Translations under genes and position numbers: made by a program
The notes under the pieces: model-generated
Databases searched by the model: none
The model's input: the letters and a program-made list of their open reading frames with translations, nothing else
Told to the model about the DNA's origin: nothing
Source: an uncultured Prevotella sp.
GTDB taxonomy: Bacteria; Bacteroidota; Bacteroidia; Bacteroidales; Bacteroidaceae
DNA length: 57,745 nucleotides
Assembly (NCBI GenBank): GCA_902477645.1
Contig: CABSIA010000003.1
Coordinates: 1-57,745 of the forward strand
Direction of reading: 5' to 3'
In this document: positions 8,656-16,959 of the stretch, one piece after another
How the letters are laid out: each line of letters begins with the position of its first letter
How positions within the stretch are numbered: the first letter of the stretch is position 1

Positions 8656-10668
8656 ATGGGGCAGATAAAGATAGCGACATATATACTTATTGCAGCCTTT
8701 TTGCTGTGGAATGCAGGTTTGCAGGCGCAAACTACAGATCCGGATTGGGAAGACACTTACCAGACACTCGAGGACGCAGGAGAGGCTGAATCGGAAAACT
8801 GGCAGCTGTCATACGACGAGCTGAGCGAGTTTGCAGAGAACAAGATTGACATTAACAGCGCATCGGACGAAGACCTCTTGAGGCTGCCTTTCCTTAGCGG
8901 ACAGCAGGTTATGGATATCAGAGAATATCTGTACCGCTACGGCCCGATGAAGTCGGCAAGCGAGTTTATGATGATTCCATCCATCGACTACAACACACGC
9001 CAGCTGCTCCTGCTCTGCACCTACATCGGCCAGGAAACCGAGAAAAAACGGTTCCCGTCTCCCGATTATCTCTCAAAATACGGACACAACGAGATTGTCG
9101 CCACTGGCCACATACCGCTCAACGAGCGCGAGGGTGACAAATGGGGGTATCTCGGGTATCAATACAAGCACTGGATAAGGTACCAGTACACCTGCGGGAA
9201 ATGGGTAAAGGCCGGCATAGTGGCATCGCAGGACGCAGGCGAGCCGTTTTTCGCAGGACGCAACAAATGGGGCTATGACTACGTGTCGCCATACGTACTT
9301 GTCCGAAACCTTGGAGCCATAAAAACCATCGCCTTAGGCAGATACCGTGCAAGGTTCGGACTGGGACTTGTTATGAACAATTCGTTCTCAATGGGCAAGC
9401 AGGGAGCTTTGGCATCGCTGGGACGAACCTCGCGCGGACTATTCGCACACTCGTCGCGCATGGAGGCAAACTATATGCAGGGCGGAGGAATAACCGTCGG
9501 GCTGAGCAAAAACATTGACATCACGGCTTTTGCATCTTACCGGAAAATAGATGCCACACTGAACGATGGGGACAACAGCATTACAACAATACTTCGTACA
9601 GGCTACCACCGCACGGCAAGCGAGATGCTGAGGCGAAGAAATGCCAGGCAAACTGTCATGGGAGGAAATGTGAACTATCGCTCCGGAGGTTTCCACTTTG
9701 GAGCAACAGGCTATTACACCTCGTTTGACAAGCCTCTGCACCCAGACACATCGAGGATATACAGGCGCATCGCTCCATGGGGACAACAGTTTTGGAACAT
9801 TGGAGCCGACTACGGCTACATAAGCCGGCGGCTGACCGTAAGCGGCGAGGTGGCGACATGCGACAATGGCGGCATGGCAACCATCAACACCGTAAGCGCC
9901 ATGTTGAGCTCACGCATATCAGTGGTTGCCATACAGCGTTTCTATTCCTACAAATATCATTCCCTCATGGGATCCAGTTTCTCTGAAAACGGCTCGGTGC
10001 AAAACGAGAGCGGCATATACCTCGGCGCCAACACCAAGCTGTCACGACGGCTGTCGACATCGCACTATGCCGACTATGCATATTCGCCTTGGCCACGATA
10101 TCTGGCCACAGGCTCCACACGGACATTCGACACCCAGCACTCGGCAACATGGACAAAGGGCAACACAAGCATCACAGCACGATATAGGCTGAAAACATGG
10201 AACCATGACAATTCTGCCACCCACAACATGGAGAGGCTCACGAGACACCGTCTCAGACTTTCATATACATCCAACGGCCCGTTGCTATATCTGCGGACTC
10301 AAGCCGACGCATCAGTTTACGACAACGGCACAACAAGCTGCGGTATGATGATAGGGCAGCAGGCGGGCATAAAACTGAGCAAATGGAAAATATACGCAAA
10401 TGCCGCATACTTCAACACAGAAAACTACGATGCGCGTGTATATGCCTACGAGCGCTCCACACTCTACACACTCTCTTTCCCCATGCTCTACGGCCACGGC
10501 ATAAGAGGCTCTTTGGTTTGCCGTGCTGACATATCTTCCTCACTGATGATTATTGGCAAGATTGGAACAACGCACTATTTCGACCGAGACAAAATCGGCT
10601 CAGGACTGCAGGAAATTGACAGCAGCACAGTGACAGACATAGATTTACAACTTAGGTGGAAATTCTGA
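8656..10668 (+). CDS. ComEA-like helix-hairpin-helix protein with outer-membrane-type C-terminus
   Basis: A 670-residue exported protein. The signal peptide runs to about residue 25 (LLWNAGLQAQ). A ComEA-type helix-hairpin-helix region follows at about 60-125 (IDINSASDEDLLRLPFLSG and a second copy around MKSASEFMMIPSID). The remaining 530 residues are rich in alternating aromatic and polar strands and end in LQLRWKF, a C-terminal phenylalanine typical of beta-barrels. This architecture is common in Bacteroidota, with unproven function. DNA binding at the cell surface or uptake is a possibility suggested only by the HhH domain. The start was chosen just downstream of the TAAGTTTG box. Confidence 0.8.
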   Translation: MGQIKIATYILIAAFLLWNAGLQAQTTDPDWEDTYQTLEDAGEAESENWQLSYDELSEFAENKIDINSASDEDLLRLPFLSGQQVMDIREYLYRYGPMKSASEFMMIPSIDYNTRQLLLLCTYIGQETEKKRFPSPDYLSKYGHNEIVATGHIPLNEREGDKWGYLGYQYKHWIRYQYTCGKWVKAGIVASQDAGEPFFAGRNKWGYDYVSPYVLVRNLGAIKTIALGRYRARFGLGLVMNNSFSMGKQGALASLGRTSRGLFAHSSRMEANYMQGGGITVGLSKNIDITAFASYRKIDATLNDGDNSITTILRTGYHRTASEMLRRRNARQTVMGGNVNYRSGGFHFGATGYYTSFDKPLHPDTSRIYRRIAPWGQQFWNIGADYGYISRRLTVSGEVATCDNGGMATINTVSAMLSSRISVVAIQRFYSYKYHSLMGSSFSENGSVQNESGIYLGANTKLSRRLSTSHYADYAYSPWPRYLATGSTRTFDTQHSATWTKGNTSITARYRLKTWNHDNSATHNMERLTRHRLRLSYTSNGPLLYLRTQADASVYDNGTTSCGMMIGQQAGIKLSKWKIYANAAYFNTENYDARVYAYERSTLYTLSFPMLYGHGIRGSLVCRADISSSLMIIGKIGTTHYFDRDKIGSGLQEIDSSTVTDIDLQLRWKF

Positions 10669-10704
10669 AAGAAACAAACTCAAAAATAGTCTCTCAAAAT
10701 ACTT

Positions 10705-10774
10705 GGCAAAGTATGTCCACATAAAAGCCGATTTATGTCCACATACTTTGCCTTTTATGTGGACATACTTTTTT
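10705..10774 (+). terminator. R5 word-repeat hairpin, terminator-like, after the HhH gene
   Basis: The word TATGTCCACATA occurs twice directly and once inverted. The 18-bp segment 10709-10726 pairs perfectly with 10753-10770, followed by six T. The inner spacer AGCCGA is the complement of the TCGGC(T) spacer seen in other R5 elements. Confidence 0.75.
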
Positions 10775-10785
10775 CTGGCATAAAA

Positions 10786-10836
10786 AAGCCCCACCACCAG
10801 CTTATCTAAAATGACGAGATTCTGGCGGTGGGGCTT
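10786..10836 (-). terminator. Intrinsic terminator of the acyl-CoA dehydrogenase gene
   Basis: AAGCCCCACCACCAG (10786-10800) pairs with CTGGCGGTGGGGCTT (10822-10836) with one G-T type mismatch. On the minus strand it is followed by six T. Confidence 0.85.
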
Positions 10837-10852
10837 AAATTATATTTCCTGC

Positions 10853-12577
10853 TTATTCAGCAACCTTCTCTGAGGCACGAAAGTTGTCAAGGTCTTCAGC
10901 TGTGAATGCCTTTATATAAGCGTGGTGTGCGGTGCACTCTGCCTCGGCATGACGCAGATAGACATTGATGCTCTTCTTGAACAGCTCTGGAGCACGTGTG
11001 GCATCCTCGAGCAAGAGGATAGACATGATGATGTCGGCTGTCATCTCGTAGAGGCGGCGTGCGAGGAAATCCTGCACCTCCTGGTTGCCCTGCTCCTTAA
11101 CATAGTTGAGAGCATCCTCGTAAAGAGCTATGAGCTTGGCAATGCGCTCACGCATAGGTGCGGCACAGTCGCAGATTGGACGCTCCATCATCTCTTTCAT
11201 TATAGAGAGATAGGTGCCGTTGGTAATGTAGCGGATAGCGGCTACGACCTGCAGCTGAGTGGTACCTTCGTAGATAGAGAAAATACGGGCGTCGCGGTAG
11301 AGACGCTGGCTCTTGTACTCCATGATGAAACCAGAGCCACCATGTATCTGAATGGCATCGTAAGCGTTCTGGTTGGCATATTCAGAGTTCATACCCTTTG
11401 CAAGCGGTGTGAAGGCATCGGCGAGGCGGGGATATTTTTTCTGCTCCGCACGCTCCTCCGGGGTAAGTTTGCGCTCACGCGCAATATCGTCGAGAGCCTT
11501 GTAGATATCCACATAGCGGGCAGTCTGATAAAGAATTGCGCGGCCAGCGTCGAGCTTGGCCTTCATGCGTGACAGCATATCGTAAACAGCTGGGAAATCG
11601 ATGATGGCTGTGTCGAACTGGCGGCGCTCCTTTGCGTAGGCAAGCCCCTCGTTGTAGGCAGCCTGACTGACACCTACCGACTGTGCCGCAATGCCCAGAC
11701 GCGCACCGTTCATCAAAGCCATCACATACTTGATAAGTCCAAGACGTGTGTTGCCGCAAAGCTCACACTTAGCGTTTTTATACACAAGCTCGCAAGTTGG
11801 TGAGCCGTGAATACCGAGCTTATGCTCGATGTGGCGTACGGTTACGCCGCCGTCACGCTTGTCGTAGATGAACATTGAGAGGCCGCGTCCGTCGTGTGTG
11901 CCTTCCTCAGAACGTGCAAGAACGAGGTGAATGTCAGAATCACCATTGGTGATGAAACGCTTAACACCATTCAGACGCCAGCACTTGTTCTCCTCGTCAT
12001 AGCTTGCCTTGAGCATTACACGCTGAAGGTCAGAGCCGGCATCAGGCTCGGTGAGGTCCATAGACATGGTCTCTCCGGCACATACGCGTGGAATATACTT
12101 CTTGCGCTGCTCCTCGTCGCCAAACTCATAAAGAGTCTCTATACAATCCTGCAGCGACCAGATGTTCTGGAAACCGGCATCGGCGGCCGAAACAATCTCC
12201 GAGGCCATGGAATAAGGAGTGATTGGCATGTTGAGACCGCCATAACGACGGGGCATTGAGATACCCCAGAGGCCTGCCTTGCGGGTAGCGTCAAGATTCT
12301 CAAAAGTCTTTGACGCATACACCATGCGGCCGTCAACAAGATGCGGTCCCTCAAGGTCTACATCCTCGGCATTAGGCTCTATGATATTGGCAGCAATATC
12401 GCCTGTTATCTCAAGCATACGCTTATAGTTCTCGATAGCATCGCCGAAGTCAACTGGAGCGTCTGCATACACGTCTTTATCAGCATATCCACGCTCTTTA
12501 AGCTCTACGATGCGCTTCATCTCAGGGTGGTTGAGATAGAACTCAAACTCTGGATGGTCTGTATAGTAATTTGCCAT
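10853..12577 (-). CDS. Acyl-CoA dehydrogenase
   Basis: A 574-residue FAD enzyme of the acyl-CoA dehydrogenase superfamily. It has the N-terminal helical domain, the middle sheet domain with MSMDLTEPDAGSDL and GVKRFITNGD, and the C-terminal helical domain with QSVGVSQAAYNEGLAYAKERRQF and IQIHGGSGF. It carries an additional C-terminal helical region beyond the usual 380 residues, as in the longer DUF-extended family. It would pass electrons to the EtfAB pair encoded upstream on the same strand. The operon order etfB-etfA-acd is interrupted by the R4 cassette (12596-13183). The substrate chain length cannot be inferred. A strong terminator follows. Confidence 0.88.
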   Translation of the reverse strand: MANYYTDHPEFEFYLNHPEMKRIVELKERGYADKDVYADAPVDFGDAIENYKRMLEITGDIAANIIEPNAEDVDLEGPHLVDGRMVYASKTFENLDATRKAGLWGISMPRRYGGLNMPITPYSMASEIVSAADAGFQNIWSLQDCIETLYEFGDEEQRKKYIPRVCAGETMSMDLTEPDAGSDLQRVMLKASYDEENKCWRLNGVKRFITNGDSDIHLVLARSEEGTHDGRGLSMFIYDKRDGGVTVRHIEHKLGIHGSPTCELVYKNAKCELCGNTRLGLIKYVMALMNGARLGIAAQSVGVSQAAYNEGLAYAKERRQFDTAIIDFPAVYDMLSRMKAKLDAGRAILYQTARYVDIYKALDDIARERKLTPEERAEQKKYPRLADAFTPLAKGMNSEYANQNAYDAIQIHGGSGFIMEYKSQRLYRDARIFSIYEGTTQLQVVAAIRYITNGTYLSIMKEMMERPICDCAAPMRERIAKLIALYEDALNYVKEQGNQEVQDFLARRLYEMTADIIMSILLLEDATRAPELFKKSINVYLRHAEAECTAHHAYIKAFTAEDLDNFRASEKVAE

Positions 12578-12656
12578 TGTTTTTCTGTTTTTGAAGGAGT
12601 TAAAAGGAGTTAAGGAGTTAAGGAGTTAAGCCATCTGTTTTATAGCTTATACACAT

Positions 12657-13040
12657 TTACAACTGTGTGCCGAAATTGTTTTCCCTCATTCCTTTACAAT
12701 ATGCATTCAGCAATTTGCTTACTTCCCCAATCGCCTTGTCCATATATTCATACGATTCTGTACTGATATATCCCAAATCCTTTGTCAAAAGAATATAATA
12801 GCGACATTCCTCAAGGCTGCCTTGGGCAATATTCAAAAAGTGCAGTTTATCTTTTGTAGATAATCTTTTATAGCCCTCCGCAATATTTGCCGGTATTGAA
12901 ACTGCAGCACGCTGAAACTGCGATGACAACCCAAATCGCTCATAATCAGGGAACGACTGTGTCAATTTATAAACATTGACAACAAATTGATGAGCTTTCT
13001 GCCATACGAAGATATCCTTAAACGTGCTTGTCGCTGCCAT
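12657..13040 (-). CDS. Four-helix-bundle protein (23S rRNA intervening-sequence / Avd-like family)
   Basis: A 127-residue all-helical protein matching the TIGR02436 family: FKDIFVWQKAHQFVVNVYKL, then GLSSQFQRAAVSIPANIAEG near residues 37-56, and the LEECRYYILLTKDLGYI helix. Family members are encoded in intervening sequences of 23S rRNA genes, and relatives (Avd) act with diversity-generating reverse transcriptases. No reverse transcriptase is nearby. The protein is basic and probably binds nucleic acid; its role is unknown. It sits alone in the R4 repeat-bounded cassette. Confidence 0.85.
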   Translation of the reverse strand: MAATSTFKDIFVWQKAHQFVVNVYKLTQSFPDYERFGLSSQFQRAAVSIPANIAEGYKRLSTKDKLHFLNIAQGSLEECRYYILLTKDLGYISTESYEYMDKAIGEVSKLLNAYCKGMRENNFGTQL

Positions 13041-13066
13041 TGTCTTATGCTATTATGAATCGGAGT

Positions 13067-13074
13067 CAAAAGTA
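13067..13074 (-). promoter_or_regulatory. -7 box of the four-helix-bundle gene
   Basis: TACTTTTG on the minus strand, 26 bp before the start codon. No good -33 box is seen. It suggests the cassette carries its own promoter. Confidence 0.5.
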
Positions 13075-13190
13075 AGTAGCGCCAAATTTTAATAATGTTG
13101 TCTGCTCCCGATATAGATTAAGCGAGCTTAGCTCTATACTCAATTGTACAACATTTGGCTTAACTCCTTAACTCCTTAACTCCAAAAATT

Positions 13191-14213
13191 CTACTTATTA
13201 TTCTGCTTATAATACTTAATCAACTTCGGTACCACCTCGTCAACAGTGCCAACGATAACATAGTCGGCAATCTTATTGATAGGAGCATCCGGATCGTTGT
13301 TTACAGAGATTATGATGCCGGAATCCTGCATACCGGCGATGTGCTGAATCTGGCCGCTGATACCACAGGCAATATATACCTTGGGATGAACGGTTACACC
13401 AGTCTGACCAATCTGACGGTCATGGTCTATCCAGCCTGCGTCGACAGCCGCACGTGAGCCGCCAACTTCACCGTGAAGAACCTTAGCCAACTGGAACAAC
13501 TGGTCGAAACCTTCCTTTGACCCTACGCCATAGCCTCCGGCAACAACAATTGGCGCCCCCTTCAGATTGTGCTTGGCGGCCTCTACATGATGGTCCAGCA
13601 CTCTAACCGCATACGCCTCGGCCGACACATATTTGTCTACCTCCGGATAAACAATCTCACCTTTAGCCTCTCCTTCATAGACAGCCTTCTGCATAACGCC
13701 AGAGCGTACAGTAGCCATCTGTGGACGATGGTCAGGATTTACGATTGTCGCAACTATGTTACCACCGAAAGCTGGACGAATCTGATAAAGAAGGTTCTCG
13801 TATGTCTTATTGTTCTTCTTGTCCTCATACGGGCCAATCTCAAGCTCTGTACAGTCGGCAGTGAGACCGCTGGTCAGCGATGATGAGACACGCGGGCCGA
13901 GGTCACGGCCTATAACAGTAGCACCCATAAGACAAATCTGCGGTTTCTCTTCCTTGAAAAGGTTTACGAGAATGTCTGTATGCGGAGCAGACGTGTAGGG
14001 GAAGAGGCCATCTCCGTCGAAAACGAATAGTTTGTCAACACCGTAAGGCAAAATCTGGTCCTCTACCTTACCCTTGATGCCCGTGCCTGCTACTATGGCA
14101 TGAAGCTCAACACCAAGCTCATTGGCCAACTTGCGGCCCTTTGTCAAAAGTTCCTGTGAAACTTCCTGCACTGCGGTGCCCTCAATTTCACAATATACAA
14201 AAACGTTATTCAT
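13191..14213 (-). CDS. etfA: Electron transfer flavoprotein alpha subunit
   Basis: A 340-residue protein. The N-terminal domain is shared with the beta subunit fold. The C-terminal FAD domain has GGYGVGSKEGF, GGSRAAVDAGW, QIGQTGVTVHPKVYIACGISG and ISVNNDPDAPI, the classic FAD-binding segments of EtfA. With EtfB it forms a cytoplasmic heterodimer that shuttles electrons from acyl-CoA dehydrogenases or in flavin bifurcation. It follows etfB by six bases, so the two are probably translated from one message. The R4 cassette begins eight bases after its stop codon. Confidence 0.95.
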   Translation of the reverse strand: MNNVFVYCEIEGTAVQEVSQELLTKGRKLANELGVELHAIVAGTGIKGKVEDQILPYGVDKLFVFDGDGLFPYTSAPHTDILVNLFKEEKPQICLMGATVIGRDLGPRVSSSLTSGLTADCTELEIGPYEDKKNNKTYENLLYQIRPAFGGNIVATIVNPDHRPQMATVRSGVMQKAVYEGEAKGEIVYPEVDKYVSAEAYAVRVLDHHVEAAKHNLKGAPIVVAGGYGVGSKEGFDQLFQLAKVLHGEVGGSRAAVDAGWIDHDRQIGQTGVTVHPKVYIACGISGQIQHIAGMQDSGIIISVNNDPDAPINKIADYVIVGTVDEVVPKLIKYYKQNNK

Positions 14214-14219
14214 ATCTAA

Positions 14220-15089
14220 TTAGCCAATGATTTTCTCGTTCAACAAATCCTTTACAAGTTCCTCAATGTCACAGTCGCAGCCATTTATGCTCTTGCACTC
14301 TTTTGCCTGGAATACAATATTTTTCACAGCCTTCACCTTTGTTGGCGAACCGCTAAGGCCACACTGCTGAGGATCACCATCTACGTCAGCCACAGACCAT
14401 TGTGTAAGAGTCAGATACGGACGCTCGTCATAAAGTTCCTTATATGGCATATCATCTGTGCGCTCCAAAGGAGCCGTGGCACGCTTGTATTTCATAACAA
14501 GCTTTACATTGCACGGACGGCATGGAGCCGCACTTCCATTTACAGTTACGACAACAGGCATAGGAGCCTCAACAGTCTCTGCACCACCGTCGATAAGGCG
14601 TCGGATAGTGAGTTTGCCATTCTCACACTTCTCGATGTTCTCAGCGTATGTAACCTGATTAAGTCCCAATTTCTGTGCCACCTGTGGCCCAACCTGAGCA
14701 GTATCGCCATCAATAGCCTGACGGCCACCGATTACAACATCCACATTGCCAATCTTTTTGATAGCAGTGGCAAGGGCATAAGAAGTGGCAAGAGTGTCGG
14801 CGCCGGCGAAAAGTCTGTCGGTCAGCAACCATCCTGTGTCTGCACCACGGTAAAGTCCCTGACGGATAATCTCGGCTGCACGGGGAGGTCCCATGGTAAG
14901 AATGCCCACTGTAGAGCCAGGATTTTGCTCTTTAAGGCGCAAAGCCTGCTCAAGAGCGTTTAGATCTTCAGGATTGAAGATAGCGGGCAGAGCGGCGCGG
15001 TTGACTGTTCCTTCGGCAGTCATAGCGTCTTTGCCCACGTTGCGTGTGTCGGGTACCTGCTTGGCAAGTACTACAATTTTTAAACTCAT
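14220..15089 (-). CDS. etfB: Electron transfer flavoprotein beta subunit
   Basis: A 289-residue EtfB. It begins MSLKIVVLAKQVPDT, has the nucleotide-binding stretch VIGGRQAIDGDTAQVGPQ, and the mid-chain motif VEAPMPVVVTVN. It pairs with EtfA, encoded directly downstream. The pair with a neighbouring acyl-CoA dehydrogenase may serve butyrate/propionate-type or branched acyl-CoA metabolism; this is inference from context. It is the first gene of the leftward operon. Confidence 0.95.
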   Translation of the reverse strand: MSLKIVVLAKQVPDTRNVGKDAMTAEGTVNRAALPAIFNPEDLNALEQALRLKEQNPGSTVGILTMGPPRAAEIIRQGLYRGADTGWLLTDRLFAGADTLATSYALATAIKKIGNVDVVIGGRQAIDGDTAQVGPQVAQKLGLNQVTYAENIEKCENGKLTIRRLIDGGAETVEAPMPVVVTVNGSAAPCRPCNVKLVMKYKRATAPLERTDDMPYKELYDERPYLTLTQWSVADVDGDPQQCGLSGSPTKVKAVKNIVFQAKECKSINGCDCDIEELVKDLLNEKIIG

Positions 15090-15140
15090 TTCTAATTATT
15101 GTTTATAATATCTTTGTAATATTCTGGTTTTTAATGCGTG

Positions 15141-15172
15141 CAAATTTACGAGTTTTTTACTTTCGAACCAAA
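15141..15172 (-). promoter_or_regulatory. Promoter of the etfBA operon
   Basis: On the minus strand, TTTG (complement of 15169-15172), 20 bp, TAAATTTG (complement of 15141-15148). The start codon of etfB is about 50 bp downstream. Confidence 0.65.
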
Positions 15173-15264
15173 TAAAATGCACAAAAAGGATAATAATGTG
15201 CGCAAAAGAGAATGTTTGTGCAGTGTTTTTCGTCATAAAAGAAGTATGTTTGAAAAAAAATGTG

Positions 15265-15272
15265 TAAGTTTG
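15265..15272 (+). promoter_or_regulatory. -7 box of the SGNH esterase-dnaG operon
   Basis: TAAGTTTG, 31 bp before the start codon at 15304. An alternative TATGTTTG lies at 15245-15252. No well-spaced -33 box is evident. Confidence 0.45.
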
Positions 15273-15303
15273 CACATTATTACAAATATACTACCACAAA
15301 ACT

Positions 15304-16959
15304 ATGAAAAGAATACTATCTGCTATTGCAATTGCCACAGCTACTTTCACAGCAGGCTGGGCACAAGAGTTTGACAATCTGCCGACACCTGTGGAAGACG
15401 TAAACAAAGTAGTTGACAACACACCAGACTCCATAGCCAAGGCTCTGATGTCGAGGCCAGAGCCGGGAACTACAAGGAAAGGAAACAACCCGGTACTGTT
15501 CCTTATTGGCAACTCGACAATGCGCAACGGCACTAAGGGTGACGGTTCAAACGGACAATGGGGATGGGGATATTATGCAAACAAATATTTCAACGGCAAC
15601 AAGATAAGTGTTGAGAACCAAGCTCTCGGAGGTATGAGCACCAGAACTTTCTATACAAAGCTGTGGCCAATGGTCAGGACAGCCCTTAAGCCTGGCGACT
15701 GGGTTATAATCTCCATCGGGCACAACGACAACGGGCCTTACGACGAGGGAAGGGCAAGAGCCGTGATACCCGGCGTGGGCAACGACTCAATATGCGTAAC
15801 CATAAAAGAGACCGGCGAGAAGGAAACCGTATACTCGTATGGCGGATATCTGAGAAAATATATTTCAGAATGCCGTGAGAAGGGAGCGCACCCCATATTG
15901 ATGTCGCTTACGCCACGCGACGCATACGACGAGAAAACAGGAAAGATTATCAGAAAGCCACAATCAGAATGGGCGGCATACGTGGCTGCTCAAGAAGGTG
16001 TGCCATTCGTAGACCTAAACGAAATCTCTGGCGCCAAACTCGACAGCTACAGCAAATGGAAAGAAAAATACCATTTCTTTGGCGACCACATACACACCAG
16101 CGAAGACCATCCTGGGATAAACGCACGCTCTGCCGCCGAGGGTATTGCAATGAGCAACAATCCGGACCTCAAGCCTCTGCAACAGATGATGGTTGGAGTG
16201 GCTCTGCCTACAGTAAATGTAAAGAGAGAGAAAAGCAAGCCCGTTGTTTTCATCACCGGCGACTCCACCGTAAAGAACAAAGACAAGGACAAGGACGACA
16301 TGTGGGGCTGGGGCTCACAGGCAGGAATCATCTTCGACGAGTCAAAAGTTACTTGGGTTAACGAGGCTATGGCAGGACGCAGCACAAGAAGCTACATACG
16401 AGAGGGACGATGGGAGAAAATATACAACTCGCTACAGCCCGGCGACTTCGTACTGCTGCAGTTCGGACACAATGACATCTGCCCTATTAACGATAAAAAG
16501 GAAAGAGGCGTTATACCCGGCACAAAAGACACATGCCATGTTTACAAAATGGAGAAAGACGGCAGATTTGAGGTTGTCTATAGCTTCGGATGGTATCTGA
16601 AAAAAATGATTGACGACACCCGTGAGAAGGGTGCGACCCCAATCCTCGTATCGCTCACTCCACGCAACGAGTGGCCAGGAGGAAAGATTGAGCGCAGAAA
16701 CAATTCGTATGGCAAATGGTATAGGGAGATAGTTGACGAGACAGGAGTTGACTTTGTTGACCTTCATAACATATCTGCCGACTTCCTCGACAAGAAGTTT
16801 GCAAGCAAAGACGAGAAGAAAAGCAAGAAAGCCGCTGACAAATATTTCAAAAAAGATCATACCCACACCTCGCTCACAGGTGCCCAGATGAATGCCAAGA
16901 GCATAGCCAGGGGTCTGCGTCAGATAGGCAGCAAATTGGCTGAAACCTTAAAAAAATGA
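15304..16959 (+). CDS. Tandem SGNH-hydrolase esterase (rhamnogalacturonan/xylan acetylesterase type, CE12-like)
   Basis: A 551-residue exported protein (signal MKRILSAIAIATATFTAGWAQ) made of two homologous SGNH domains. Domain 1 (about 55-290) has IGNSTMRN, GGMSTRTF, SIGHNDNGP and DHIHTSEDHPG. Domain 2 (about 310-545) has TGDSTVKN, AGRSTRSY, QFGHNDICP and DHTHTSLTGA. These are blocks I, II, III and V of the family, giving the Ser-Asp-His triad. In block I of domain 1 the usual GDS is GNS; the nucleophilic serine is kept. The enzyme likely removes acetyl groups from pectin or hemicellulose in the periplasm. Its stop codon overlaps the dnaG start (ATGA). Confidence 0.87.
   Translation: MKRILSAIAIATATFTAGWAQEFDNLPTPVEDVNKVVDNTPDSIAKALMSRPEPGTTRKGNNPVLFLIGNSTMRNGTKGDGSNGQWGWGYYANKYFNGNKISVENQALGGMSTRTFYTKLWPMVRTALKPGDWVIISIGHNDNGPYDEGRARAVIPGVGNDSICVTIKETGEKETVYSYGGYLRKYISECREKGAHPILMSLTPRDAYDEKTGKIIRKPQSEWAAYVAAQEGVPFVDLNEISGAKLDSYSKWKEKYHFFGDHIHTSEDHPGINARSAAEGIAMSNNPDLKPLQQMMVGVALPTVNVKREKSKPVVFITGDSTVKNKDKDKDDMWGWGSQAGIIFDESKVTWVNEAMAGRSTRSYIREGRWEKIYNSLQPGDFVLLQFGHNDICPINDKKERGVIPGTKDTCHVYKMEKDGRFEVVYSFGWYLKKMIDDTREKGATPILVSLTPRNEWPGGKIERRNNSYGKWYREIVDETGVDFVDLHNISADFLDKKFASKDEKKSKKAADKYFKKDHTHTSLTGAQMNAKSIARGLRQIGSKLAETLKK

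Larger units (their letters stand above)
12596..13183. mobile_element. R4 cassette: GGAGTTAA arrays bounding a four-helix-bundle gene
   Basis: Four tandem copies of GGAGTTAA (12596 to about 12630) on the left face three complementary TTAACTCC copies (13160-13183) on the right. Together they form inverted terminal arrays around one small gene that has its own -7 box. The unit lies between etfA and the acyl-CoA dehydrogenase gene, splitting what is otherwise one co-directional set. The array layout resembles the R3 elements, which lack a gene. Mobility is inferred. Confidence 0.65.

Noticed and set aside
12657..13040. Diversity-generating retroelement suggested by the Avd-like four-helix bundle
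   Set aside because: No reverse transcriptase, template repeat or variable repeat is visible nearby.
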